Below are positions 6,883 through 15,400 of a stretch of DNA of 21,576 nt, piece after piece. The DNA comes from a virus, in IMG/VR virus record IMGVR_UViG_3300031774_000185, positions 1-21,576 of that record; one strand, 5' to 3'. Every line of letters starts with the position of its first letter. The stretch's first letter is position 1. The notes beneath the pieces were generated by a model, which saw nothing but the letters and a program-made list of their open reading frames with translations, was not told where the DNA came from and did not search any database. Both the position numbers and the translations under genes were made by a program.

Positions 6883-7505
6883 GATTATCTAAGATCAAAC
6901 ACCCTAGTGGTGGTGATGTAATTTTTGATAGAATTAGTGGATTCTTATCTCCAGAGAAAGAGGATATTATAGAAGAGTATTTTTTAACGGTAAGACCAAG
7001 GTCAAATAATAACTTTCCTTGGTTCTATCAACCACAGACGGTATCGAATTCTGAAAATACTATATTTGATGATTTTGGATTTCATACACATAATTTTTTA
7101 TTGGAAGGTGAAATCCAATCTCCTTATATGGAAGATATATGGACTTTAGTTGATCTGGAAAAATTCATGAAGGAATATGGATTGGGGGATCAAGTATATC
7201 ATGCTCATGTTAATTTGTTCTTACAACGTGATCGTGATGTAGTTCCTCATCCTCATATAGATTTTAGAAAGGTGAAGCACACTGTAATATTATATTATGT
7301 TAATGACTGTGATGGAGACACTATTTTTTATAACAAATGTGAGAATGATAGTTTAATGGATGTAGAGGAGTGGAAAAGAGAATCTCCAAAGAAAGGTGAT
7401 TTTGTAGTATTTGATGGATCGATATATCATAGCCCTTGTTGTCCAGTAGAGAATACAAGAAGATGTACATTAAATTTTGATTGTAAGGTAGTTGACATTT
7501 CCTGA
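6879..7505 (+). CDS. 2OG-Fe(II) oxygenase-like protein
   Basis: 208 aa from the ATG at 6879, which overlaps the halogenase stop (ATGA); a TTG 18 bases upstream is less likely. The C-terminal half has the iron triad of a cupin-type dioxygenase. HPHIDF gives H126 and D128, KKGDFVVFDGSIYHSP gives H184, and VENTRRCTLNF gives the 2OG arginine (R194 or R195). The arrangement resembles prolyl/aspartyl-hydroxylase-like phage oxygenases (2OG-FeII_Oxy_3 type). The N-terminal half (GFLSPEKEDIIEEYF...PWFYQP) is typical of the same superfamily in cyanophages. Coupling to the halogenase suggests joint expression. Substrate unknown. The promoter for the next gene begins inside its last codons. Confidence 0.8.
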   Translation: MRLSKIKHPSGGDVIFDRISGFLSPEKEDIIEEYFLTVRPRSNNNFPWFYQPQTVSNSENTIFDDFGFHTHNFLLEGEIQSPYMEDIWTLVDLEKFMKEYGLGDQVYHAHVNLFLQRDRDVVPHPHIDFRKVKHTVILYYVNDCDGDTIFYNKCENDSLMDVEEWKRESPKKGDFVVFDGSIYHSPCCPVENTRRCTLNFDCKVVDIS

Positions 7506-7519
7506 TATTGCTATATAAT
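7492..7519 (+). promoter_or_regulatory. Sigma70-like promoter for the 7541 gene and downstream
   Basis: TTGACA (7492-7497), 16 bases, then TATAAT (7514-7519): perfect boxes with slightly short spacing. The -35 box lies within the 3' end of the preceding oxygenase gene. The predicted start point would fall about 15 bases before the ATG at 7541. Confidence 0.75.
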
Positions 7520-7540
7520 AGACGAGTACAGGGCAAGACG

Positions 7541-7684
7541 ATGCACCTCAAAAGTCACGAAACACCAAGAAAAAGAGGTCGCAACGATAAATCGAGAAAA
7601 AGTCCTGTTGCAATCAGACAAGCAAAAGCAAGACTCCAAGCACTTAAACGCAAATTAGGGGGAGTACAAAAGATCTCTACGTAG
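7541..7684 (+). CDS. Very small, highly basic protein
   Basis: 47 aa (MHLKSHETPRKRGRNDK...QKIST). About a third of the residues are Lys or Arg, with only one Glu and one Asp. The N-terminal half is likely disordered; the second half (AIRQAKARLQALKRKL) should form a basic amphipathic helix. Such proteins often bind nucleic acid or host RNA polymerase or ribosomes, but no family is recognised. A near-perfect sigma70-like promoter directly upstream and a start codon 20-odd bases after its -10 support this being a real, strongly expressed early gene. A poor GGG-containing leader serves as ribosome binding region. Confidence 0.7.
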   Translation: MHLKSHETPRKRGRNDKSRKSPVAIRQAKARLQALKRKLGGVQKIST

Positions 7685-7709
7685 AAAGAGTGCCCCTTAT
7701 TAATTTTTT
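7658..7709 (+). terminator. Possible weak terminator after the basic protein gene
   Basis: A GGGGG run (7658-7662) can pair with CCCC (7693-7696), enclosing a short CTCT/AGAG stem, and a T6 run (7704-7709) follows. The loop is long and the stem imperfect, and part of it lies in the coding region, so this is tentative. Confidence 0.25.
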
Positions 7710-7718
7710 ATTATCATT

Positions 7719-8000
7719 ATGATATTCTGGATTGGTTTCACCCTCATGTTTTTTAATGAGGGTTTTGTTATGATGAGGCATGTTTCGCCTTGGTTCGCAA
7801 GACAAAGAGATAAGTTTATTGATAAGTACGGTGCTAATGTATGGTATCGTTTTCATGGTACATTAGATTACACATGGATAGGACTTGTAACCATTGGATT
7901 AATAGTTAATCCTAATAGGATACTACATATTGCAGCGTTAGCAACCTTCTGGTCTTTAAGTTTTATTGTATTTTATTTACCAAGATGGATAAAAAGATAA
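7719..8000 (+). CDS. Small integral membrane protein
   Basis: 93 aa. It has a hydrophobic N-terminus (MIFWIGFTLMFFNEGFVMM), a polar charged middle (SPWFARQRDKFIDKYGANVWYRFHGTLDY) and two further hydrophobic stretches (TWIGLVTIGLIV and LHIAALATFWSLSFIVFYL), ending in a basic tail (PRWIKR). This suggests two or three membrane helices with positively charged loops in the cytoplasm. I do not recognise the family. Its 3' end overlaps the next oxygenase gene by 16 bases, so the two are probably translated together. Ribosome binding site is not obvious. Confidence 0.78.
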   Translation: MIFWIGFTLMFFNEGFVMMRHVSPWFARQRDKFIDKYGANVWYRFHGTLDYTWIGLVTIGLIVNPNRILHIAALATFWSLSFIVFYLPRWIKR

Positions 8001-8473
8001 TAGATAACTTTTTGCCACAGGATTACTTTGAGTATTTGCAGGGAATAATGTTGGATCATAGTTTTCCTTGGTTATATAACGCATACGTTGCTCATAAAAA
8101 TGAGAACCAAGACGAACATTTTTATTTTACTCATAACCTTTTTGAATCCTTTGATCGTGCCAGTTCACTATTTGAAGAGTTTATACCTTTTTTTAAACAG
8201 TTAGAAATGAATGCTATGGTTAGAGCTAGAGCATTGTTGTATGTTAACCAAGGTAAACAAATTGTACATGAAAAGCATACTGATTTTAACTATCCACACA
8301 AAACTGCTGTATTCTATGTGACTACTAATAATGGTTACACAGAGTTTGAAGATGGTACAAAAGTAGAGAGTGTGGAGAACAGGATAGTCTTTTTTGATGG
8401 GTCGAGACTGCACAATAGTTCTACTTGTACAGATCAAAAGATAAGAGTAGTAATATCCGTTAATTATTTCTGA
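7985..8473 (+). CDS. 2OG-Fe(II) oxygenase-like protein, short form
   Basis: 162 aa. A compact double-stranded beta-helix oxygenase: HEKHTDFNYPHKTAVFYV gives H98 and D100 of the iron triad, RIVFFDGSRLHNSS gives H143, and QKIRVVISVNY gives the 2OG-binding arginine R154. The N-terminus (MDKKIIDNFLPQDYFEYLQ) is the typical lead-in helix of small phage oxygenases. It shares with the 6879 product the V-F-F/V-D-G-S-x-x-H-x-S block, suggesting those two are related more closely to each other than to the 4813 product. Reaction type predicted, substrate unknown. It overlaps the upstream membrane protein gene. Confidence 0.8.
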   Translation: MDKKIIDNFLPQDYFEYLQGIMLDHSFPWLYNAYVAHKNENQDEHFYFTHNLFESFDRASSLFEEFIPFFKQLEMNAMVRARALLYVNQGKQIVHEKHTDFNYPHKTAVFYVTTNNGYTEFEDGTKVESVENRIVFFDGSRLHNSSTCTDQKIRVVISVNYF

Positions 8474-8481
8474 TATATAAC

Positions 8482-8510
8482 TTGACGCTTTTAAAAAACC
8501 ATGGTACACT
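8482..8510 (+). promoter_or_regulatory. Sigma70-like promoter upstream of the 8532 gene
   Basis: TTGACG (8482-8487), 17 bases, then TACACT (8505-8510), with GG just before the -10. It lies in the 58-base gap between the oxygenase stop (8473) and the ATG at 8532. Confidence 0.6.
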
Positions 8511-8531
8511 ACACTTAAATCCCATTTAAAC

Positions 8532-8762
8532 ATGCTCAATGTCAAAGACAACGAAGACGGTTCGTTCACGGTCGAGTGGGACGAAAACGACAAAGACGAA
8601 AGTTTCTTCAACGACTGGACGAAAGAAGACTTCACGAGGTTCTTCCGTCTCGCCGCCGAGCGTGAGAACGCAAAAGAATCTGGAAAAGAATCTCAAGACT
8701 CTAACATCAGTGAAGCAACCCAAGAAGACTGGGAAGACTTCTGGCACAACAGCGAAGGTTAG
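8532..8762 (+). CDS. Small acidic protein
   Basis: 76 aa (MLNVKDNEDGSFTVEWDEND...). A beta-hairpin-like start (NEDGSFTVEWDEND) is followed by a helix rich in aromatic and acidic residues (DWTKEDFTRFFRLAAERENAKES) and an acidic tail (QEDWEDFWHNSEG). The DGSFT-W-DEND opening is one I associate with small hypothetical proteins of cyanomyoviruses, but this is unverified. Codons here are unusually rich in GAC, AAC, TTC and CTC compared with the A/T-ending codons of neighbours. The same stretch stays open in a second frame (from ATG 8539). The acidic frame is favoured because it starts nearest the promoter and has a protein-like pattern. Confidence 0.72.
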   Translation: MLNVKDNEDGSFTVEWDENDKDESFFNDWTKEDFTRFFRLAAERENAKESGKESQDSNISEATQEDWEDFWHNSEG

Positions 8763-8994
8763 AAAGACAAGGATTGATAAGAAACCAGTATTTACTAAAG
8801 TTAAGTCTGGTGATCTATGGGAACTAGGTAATGGTAATGGTAATATAAAGAATACAATGCCTTGGTATCTCCATCCAGTTATGAAGGATACATTTAATAG
8901 GTCATGGTTCAGAGACTATGATGATGTATGTAAACAAATTTCACGATTAAAATTAAGACCAGACCAATATACACTAACAAAATATAATGGGTGA
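8710..8994 (+). CDS. Small basic protein with uncertain start, overlapping the acidic gene
   Basis: This frame is open from an ATG at 8539 to the stop at 8994 (151 codons), but the first ~75 codons lie over the acidic gene and read as Ser/Thr/Lys/Arg-rich low complexity, as expected for its shadow. From about 8763 the translation becomes protein-like (KTRIDKKPVFTKVKSGDLWEL, then MPWYLHPVMKDTFNRSWFRDYDDVCKQ). Hence a real gene ends here, but its start is unclear. Options are GTG at 8710 (95 aa, given here), ATT at 8773 after GAAGG, ATG at 8857 (45 aa), ATG at 8539, or a frameshift from the acidic gene. The stop overlaps the next ATG (8987) by 8 bases. Function unknown. Confidence 0.5.
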   Translation: MKQPKKTGKTSGTTAKVRKTRIDKKPVFTKVKSGDLWELGNGNGNIKNTMPWYLHPVMKDTFNRSWFRDYDDVCKQISRLKLRPDQYTLTKYNG

Positions 8995-9643
8995 ACCAAT
9001 GATTAAGAATGAACCTTTTCCATATGTTTTGATTGATGATTTTTATGATCAATCTGAATTGGATGGTATTTGGGAAGAACTAGACTACTTGTGTAATCCA
9101 AAAAGAATGGGTAGATCTTCTATTGAACGTGGTGCTGCAGCAAATCCTGATGAAAATGGTGTTTACCAATCCCTAAAAAATACATGGGATTTGCGGTTGG
9201 ATAGTTTTTTTATCTCAAGAGATTCTTCTAATATTCTCGAAATTAATAGGAAATTATTGGATCAGGAAATATTTAAGAATCATCCTCATTGGTTATTTAA
9301 TCATCTTGATGCTCTTAATGAAGATAATACTCAAATTTTATACTATGAAAATAACGATGAATACAAACCACATAGAGATCTTGCAAGATTGACATCTATT
9401 ACTTGGTTTTATAGAGAACCAAAAAAATTTACTGGTGGAAATTTAAGATTTCCTTCGTTTGACATGGAAATTGAGTGTAAACATAATAGACTTATAATAT
9501 TTCCATCATCAATACATCATGGAGTAGATAAAATTAGTATGGAAGAAAAAGATATGGGTAAAAAACTTGGTAGATTTACTATGACACAGTTCCTATCTTG
9601 TGCAGAAAGACCAGATATGTTACCAATGAATATACCTTTATAA
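8987..9643 (+). CDS. 2OG-Fe(II) oxygenase-like protein
   Basis: 218 aa. YENNDEYKPHRDLARLTSITWF contains the HxD motif (H129, D131). A GGNLRFPSF strand follows (F-x-G-G-x-L-x-F pattern), then NRLIIFPSSIHHGVDKI with the distal histidine (H177 or H178) and GRFTMTQFL with the 2OG arginine (R196). This full HxD...GG.L.F...H...R order is characteristic of the prolyl-4-hydroxylase-like oxygenases. The N-terminus (PFPYVLIDDFYDQSELDGIWEEL) is the usual iron-oxygenase lead-in. An ATG at 8999 is an alternative start. The late promoter for the structural genes overlaps its stop codon. It is the fourth oxygenase-like gene of the window; substrate unknown. Confidence 0.83.
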   Translation: MGEPMIKNEPFPYVLIDDFYDQSELDGIWEELDYLCNPKRMGRSSIERGAAANPDENGVYQSLKNTWDLRLDSFFISRDSSNILEINRKLLDQEIFKNHPHWLFNHLDALNEDNTQILYYENNDEYKPHRDLARLTSITWFYREPKKFTGGNLRFPSFDMEIECKHNRLIIFPSSIHHGVDKISMEEKDMGKKLGRFTMTQFLSCAERPDMLPMNIPL

Positions 9644-9646
9644 ATA
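9639..9646 (+). promoter_or_regulatory. T4-type late promoter (perfect TATAAATA)
   Basis: TATAAATA is an exact match to the T4 late -10 box. It overlaps the stop codon of the preceding oxygenase (TAA at 9641-9643 lies inside the box) and lies 28 bases before the GTG start of the first structural gene. Confidence 0.8.
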
Positions 9647-9673
9647 AACTTGTAGCAAATAGTGTGATTATTC

Positions 9674-10996
9674 GTGGGAACTCGTAAAATTTCTCAACTG
9701 GATACAATCTCAGATTCAAATCTATCTGGAGAAGGAATTCTACCTGTAGTTGTATCTGATCCGTTGATCCCAAATAGAAAAGTAAAGATAAATCAACTCC
9801 ATAAAGGTCTTGCTCAAGGAGCAAAGGGAACTCCTGGACTTTGTTTCGATCTTGATCGTAACACTGGTTTATATCAATCTGCATATGATCAGTTAGGATT
9901 ATCTTTTGGTACAAGTGGTTTTTATATGACCACTATCTCAAATAGTGAGACTAGCAAATCTTTATACATTACTGCGGTTCACGAAACGTCTACAAATGCT
10001 GATATTGTTCTTGCTCCTAAAGGAACTGGTGCTGTAAAGGTTACTGGTAACTTTGTAGTTTCTGATCAAACTTTTATTCTCGAAGATGCTCAAGGTCCAA
10101 AGGCAAGATTTGAAGTTAGCAATATTGGTACTGGTACTAATACTCGTATCTTTACCCTTCCCGCCATTACCTCTGGTAACGGAACTACCGTTGTTGGTGA
10201 TAATACTACTCAGACATTAACTAATAAGACTCTTCTTATTGATGAAGATAATTTAGTTATTACTGATGGTGATGAAGAAGCAATTTTCCAAATTAACTGG
10301 ACAACTACATCTGATACTCGTCGATCTTATTTACTTCCTGATGCAGGAACTGTAACGACAACTGCTGAACCTACTGCTACATCATCTACATTACTTGATA
10401 CTAAAGCAGAACAAACTGTTCTTAACAAAAGTTTTGTTGATATTAAATTTCAAACTGATGCTGAGATTGGAACTGCTTGGGTACAAGTTAATACAGATGC
10501 TTTAACAGCAAATAGAATTATCACAGTTCCAGATTTAAGTCTTACATTAGTTGGTACGGAAACTACTCAAATTCTTCAAAACAAGACTGTTGAGTCATTA
10601 ATTCTTCAGGATGGTACAGATGGTACTAAGAAGATTACTTTTAGTGTCACTAATCAAAACGCATCATCTAACCAGACATTTGAAGTTCCACCTACAAATG
10701 ATCTAAATAATGGCAGTGACAATAATGTATTTGTTACCAATACAGCAACTCAAATTTTATCTAGTAAAACTATAGTTGCTCCTGTTCTCAAACAGTCGGT
10801 TGGTTCAAGTACAAATGTTACTCTTGATATGAGTAACATTACTGGAACTAGATCAATCAAATTTCCAGATTCAGATGCAACTTTACTATCTACGGAAAAC
10901 GTAACTCTAGAAGATGTTTCGTTTGGTGCTGGTATTGGTGGTAACAACCTTACTGGATTAACTAGACATCAACAATTCTTCTACGCAGGATTCTAA
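9674..10996 (+). CDS. Virion structural protein, repetitive fibre-like
   Basis: 440 aa with a GTG start at 9674, the first usable start after the late promoter. The N-terminus (GTRKISQLDTISDSNLSGEGILPVVV) is a fold common at the start of cyanophage fibre proteins (short KISQL lead-in). From residue ~155 the protein is a series of beta-rich repeats of roughly 55-65 residues. Each has a hydrophobic-P strand (FTLPAI, YLLPDAG, ITVPDLS, FEVPP, IKFPDSD), and most then carry a T-Q-x-L-x-N-K-T turn. The turns lie at 179-187, 246-254, 298-306 and 359-367. This resembles triple-stranded fibre shafts. The C-terminus ends GLTRHQQFFYAGF. Role inferred as a tail or baseplate-associated fibre; no enzymatic motif. 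Confidence 0.78.
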   Translation: MGTRKISQLDTISDSNLSGEGILPVVVSDPLIPNRKVKINQLHKGLAQGAKGTPGLCFDLDRNTGLYQSAYDQLGLSFGTSGFYMTTISNSETSKSLYITAVHETSTNADIVLAPKGTGAVKVTGNFVVSDQTFILEDAQGPKARFEVSNIGTGTNTRIFTLPAITSGNGTTVVGDNTTQTLTNKTLLIDEDNLVITDGDEEAIFQINWTTTSDTRRSYLLPDAGTVTTTAEPTATSSTLLDTKAEQTVLNKSFVDIKFQTDAEIGTAWVQVNTDALTANRIITVPDLSLTLVGTETTQILQNKTVESLILQDGTDGTKKITFSVTNQNASSNQTFEVPPTNDLNNGSDNNVFVTNTATQILSSKTIVAPVLKQSVGSSTNVTLDMSNITGTRSIKFPDSDATLLSTENVTLEDVSFGAGIGGNNLTGLTRHQQFFYAGF

Positions 10997-11005
10997 TAAC
11001 TAACC

Positions 11006-12460
11006 ATGGCTAAACAAGGACTTCTAGCACAACTTAAACCATCTGCTAACACTGATACGGTGTTATACTCAGTACCTATTAATAGGACTGCTAGTACGGT
11101 GTTGACGATTGCCAATGACGGAACAGGTTCCGCTTATGATGTGGCACTAAAGAATTACGATCAAAAATTTACTCTTGATGCTGCAACATATAAACTTCAC
11201 GAAGGTGATTTGATAACATCTTCTGTTGTCGAAGTTGGAACTCCAATTCCAGGAATTGGTTCACTTACTGTTGGTGATACAATTACTACAACCGATCAGG
11301 AAAAAACATTTAAATTTGAATCATTTTATACTCCTCCATTTACAGAAATTTTTGTCAAAGTATTTGCTATTAGAACAATTCCTATAGAGTCTGTTACTGG
11401 TTCATTCTCTGCTGGTGATACAATTACTAAAGGTACTTCTCCTAACGATACTACTGCGGTTGTATATGGTGTAGATGCTACTCTTCTTCATATTGGTCCT
11501 TCTACACTTAATGGAACTGGAACTGAATTCGCTGCTGGTGACAGTATAGGTACTGCTGGTGGTGCTGCTGCAACTATCTCAGCATCACCTGCTATTACTG
11601 CCGCAAATAATGAATTTTCATTCTCAACTACAACTGCTGGTGGAGTTTACAATCTTTATATGGGAGGTGGAAATTTCCTTAACCTTTTTGATGATCGTAC
11701 CTATAGATTTAATGTTGCAGATGCAAGCATGAGTGGTAGAGACTTTCATCTCTCTGAAACTGTAAATGGTGAATATGGACCTGATGGTGATGCTTCTACA
11801 ACAGCAGATAATGGTACAGAATATGCTACTGGTAAAACTACCAATGGTACTGCTGGATCAGGTGGTGCATATGTACAATATGCGTTCGGAGACAGCACAA
11901 CTCCAGTAGCGTTATTCTTTTATGATGGTGGAACAGGTACTGCATCGAATGCTAATTATGGTGGTGCTGATAGACTCCTTAATTTCACTAGCGTTTATAC
12001 CTATCCTGGAGTTTATGTTTTTGATAAAGTAGGTACTATCGTTAATAATACTGATACTTTTCTTTTAGATGGCGTTACTTATACTATTACCAGTCAAACT
12101 GCTGGTGCTTATGGATATGTTAGAGACTATACTGGTAGTGTTTTGACGTTTATTAAGGGACTTAATTCTGGTGACTTTGGTACAGACACCTTCAGGGATG
12201 TTCCTAAACTAAACAGTGCATCTAGAACTACTGCAACTATTAATAGTGTTGATGTTGCTTCTGCGGCGGTAGAGGTATCTAATTATCTTGTTGATGGTGA
12301 TGCTACTGGTAACAATGAAGTAGATAAAATTACTTCATTAGTTGTTGGACCTGGTGAAACACTTGTTGTAAAATCAACAACAGCAAATAATATATTCAGT
12401 TTAGTTGGTTTTGAAGATGCTTCAAATGCAATTACGACTAGAATATTTGGTCAATCATAA
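11006..12460 (+). CDS. Virion structural protein (Gly/Thr/Ala-rich)
   Basis: 484 aa, starting 10 bases after the previous stop, probably in the same late transcript. The N-terminal segment (MAKQGLLAQLKPSANTDTVLYSVPINRTASTVLTIANDG) is followed by a beta-sandwich-like domain to about residue 120. The rest is low-complexity, Gly/Thr/Ser/Asp-rich beta sequence with repeated turns such as FSAGDTITKG, FAAGDSIGTAGG and NNTDTFLLDGVTYTI, a pattern common in phage fibre or decoration proteins. No signal peptide, cysteine clusters or catalytic motif. Predicted virion surface or fibre component; which virion part is not determinable from sequence alone. The next gene's late promoter overlaps its stop codon. 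Confidence 0.75.
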   Translation: MAKQGLLAQLKPSANTDTVLYSVPINRTASTVLTIANDGTGSAYDVALKNYDQKFTLDAATYKLHEGDLITSSVVEVGTPIPGIGSLTVGDTITTTDQEKTFKFESFYTPPFTEIFVKVFAIRTIPIESVTGSFSAGDTITKGTSPNDTTAVVYGVDATLLHIGPSTLNGTGTEFAAGDSIGTAGGAAATISASPAITAANNEFSFSTTTAGGVYNLYMGGGNFLNLFDDRTYRFNVADASMSGRDFHLSETVNGEYGPDGDASTTADNGTEYATGKTTNGTAGSGGAYVQYAFGDSTTPVALFFYDGGTGTASNANYGGADRLLNFTSVYTYPGVYVFDKVGTIVNNTDTFLLDGVTYTITSQTAGAYGYVRDYTGSVLTFIKGLNSGDFGTDTFRDVPKLNSASRTTATINSVDVASAAVEVSNYLVDGDATGNNEVDKITSLVVGPGETLVVKSTTANNIFSLVGFEDASNAITTRIFGQS

Positions 12461-12463
12461 ATA
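12456..12463 (+). promoter_or_regulatory. T4-type late promoter
   Basis: CATAAATA, with the TAA stop of the upstream gene (12458-12460) inside the box, 20 bases before the ATG at 12484. The leader carries AAAGG and GTATAA (12475-12480) just before the start. Confidence 0.75.
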
Positions 12464-12483
12464 ATCAAAAGGCAGTATAAGTA

Positions 12484-15400
12484 ATGGCACTCACCAGGTT
12501 AAAGAATATTATTACGTCCAGAACTGGACGTATCATATATGTCAACCCAGATGACTTCGATGCTTCTGATGCTATTGACAATAGAGGAAACTCAGCACTG
12601 CGACCTTTTAAAACTATTCAAAGAGCGTTTCTTGAAGTTGCTAAGTTTTCATATAGAGTTGGATTAAGTAATGATGAGTTTGATGCTTTTAGTATCATGC
12701 TCTATCCATCTGAATATGTTATTGATAATCGTCCTGGTGAGGTTCTTTATACTAATGTTCCCCCTATTGATTCTAACTCTAACTTAGATATTACATCATC
12801 TAGTAATGTACTATACAAATACAACTCTATTGAAGGTGGTGTCATTGTACCTAGAGGTTGTTCTCTTGTTGGTACTGACCTTAGAAGAACTAAAATAATT
12901 CCAAAGTATGTACCTTATCCAACAACGTATGCTGCGAAAGGTATTAATACTGAAGCAGATATTCCCCCACGCACAGCATTATTCAAAGTAACTGGTGGTA
13001 CGTATTTCTGGCAATTCTCATTCTTTGATGGTGCTGAAGAGGGGGTATATTTCAAACCTGATAGTACGGATACATTAGCACCTAAGTTCTCTCATCATAG
13101 ACTTACATGTTTTGAGTTTGCAGACGGTCTTAATCCATTATCAACTCTTATTTCTCAAGGTACTGTACCTAACTCAGATTACACTGCTGTTTCAAATATT
13201 CAAGAGAGAACAGATTTAGAAATTTATTATCAAAAAATATCGAAAGCATTTGCTGCTGTTCCTGATACATCTGGTGATCCTGATACCGACCAAATTCAGG
13301 CAAGAGTAGAAGAAAATAGAATTGTTGGTCCTATTTCTGATGAATATAGAGTCCTACAGATTACAAGAAATGGTCAGACTGCTACTGCTGTTACTGTTGA
13401 TGAATTTGATAACCCAAGAGATCATGGATTCTCTGTTGGTGTTAACATTAACATCTCTGGAGTTACAGGTTCAACTGGACCGTCATCTGAAGCAGACGCA
13501 GGAGTTTATAACGGATCTTTCACGGTCACATCTGCATCTGGTAACGTCTTTACTTACCAAATGCAATCAGAACCAACAGGTAATGCTGTAGGTTCAAACA
13601 TAAGTGTTAAGACTGAGATTGATACAGTCGACTCTGCATCACCTTATGCTTTCAACCTATCACTAAGATCAGTGTGGGGTATGAATGGTATGCACGCTGA
13701 TGGTTCTAAAGCAACTGGTTTCAAATCAATGGTTGTTGCTCAGTTTACTGGACTATCACTACAGAAAGACGATAGAGCATTTGTAAGATATAACGCATCA
13801 ACTGGTAACTATGATACTGCAACAGCAGGTGATGGTGCTCATTTGGATGGATTTGCTGAGTATAGAAAAGATTGGGGTCATAGGCACATTGTTGCATCTA
13901 ATGACGCATTTATTCAGGCGGTCTCGGTGTTCGCTGTTGGATACTATGCTCATTTCTCAGCACATAGAGGTGCTGATATGTCAATTACTAACAGTAACAG
14001 CAACTTTGGTAATACTGCACTTAGATCTGCTGGATTTAAAGCAAAATCATTCTCAAAAGATAAAGCAGCAGCGATTACTCATATCATACCACCTAAAGCA
14101 TTAAGTGTTATTTCAACAACTGGTACTGGTAATTCAGGTGGTACAACAATTACACTCGCTGATGATGGTTCGGTTAATGGTCTTGTTCAAGGAGTTGCAG
14201 TTGGTGGTACTGGTATTGCTACTGGTGCAACAATCGTTTCTTTTAACACAAATACTAGAGTAGTTACTCTTTCAGCAGCAAATACTGGAACTGTTAGTGG
14301 TAATATAATCTTTGGGCAAGAAACTACTGTCAACTGGGTAAACGTTGATATTCAAAGAACTAGAGTAATTAATCAAGCACTTGCAAGTGGTGGTGGAACA
14401 CCTGGAACTAGACTTTACTTATATGGTTATATTGTTGAAGCATCTCCACCAACAAGTAAAGTACAGGGTTTCACAGTTGGTGCAAGACAAGATGGTACAG
14501 GTGGTAGTGCAGTACCTGATAAATTGAATTGTCTGTTAATTGCTAGTGGTGCTAGTGAAGCAACTGTTCAATCTGCAACAATTACTCCTTATGGACCTTC
14601 TGTCTCTGGTAAAACACCAGGTACTGTAGGTTCACCATTACAATATGATGATGGTACATATACTATCGGTGGAGTAGCAGGTACTGTTGGTGGTTGGTAT
14701 ATTACTGTATCAGAGACTAATAATGAAATTTACACATCAATCAACACAAATACACAATACAATAATGTAAGTTTTACTCCTACAACTTTCATTAAGAGAA
14801 TTTCTGATGGTAGGGATCTTCAAGATAGAACATATCGTGTTAGATTTGTAATTGATAAGGATAAGGCAAATCCATTACCAAGAGATCCTCTATCTGGTTA
14901 TGTAATGCAACCTTTGAATACTGATACTACCTCTTATGCTTTAAATAAGTGTTATTATGTTTATGATATTGAAGTAGTACAACCATTTGTTCGAGGTGTT
15001 GATGATGGTATCTATTATATAACTCTCTTATGTGGATCTATTGCACCTACAACTTCTAACTTTAATGATAGGAAGTTCAGTCAAAACGTCAACGAAGTCT
15101 ATCCTACATTTGATAGAGATAATCCTGTTGCTGACCCTGATGCTTCTGTATCTGTTGCTGATAATGAAATTATAGGTCTTGTAAATGCAACTGATGGTGC
15201 AACTCCAACTCCTAATTTAGATCCTAAGTTATCAATTACTAAAGAATCAATAGAATTTATTCTTGCTGATAATGGATGGACACAACCAGGTACAACTCCT
15301 GGATGGGATGCAATTAATAGAGAACTTTCTGATGTTGAATTAACTGCTCGTGCTGGTGATGAGGAAGTTAGAAAGATTAATATTAGAGAAAATAATGATG

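Noticed and set aside
8201-8635. 144-codon minus-strand open frame across the third oxygenase and the acidic gene
   Set aside because: It overlaps two forward genes and the sigma70-like promoter and has no own signals; all other genes in the window are on the + strand.
8526-8747. 73-codon minus-strand frame opposite the acidic gene
   Set aside because: Explained by the GC-ending codons of the acidic gene, which leave several frames open; its Phe/Val/Arg-rich product does not look like a protein.
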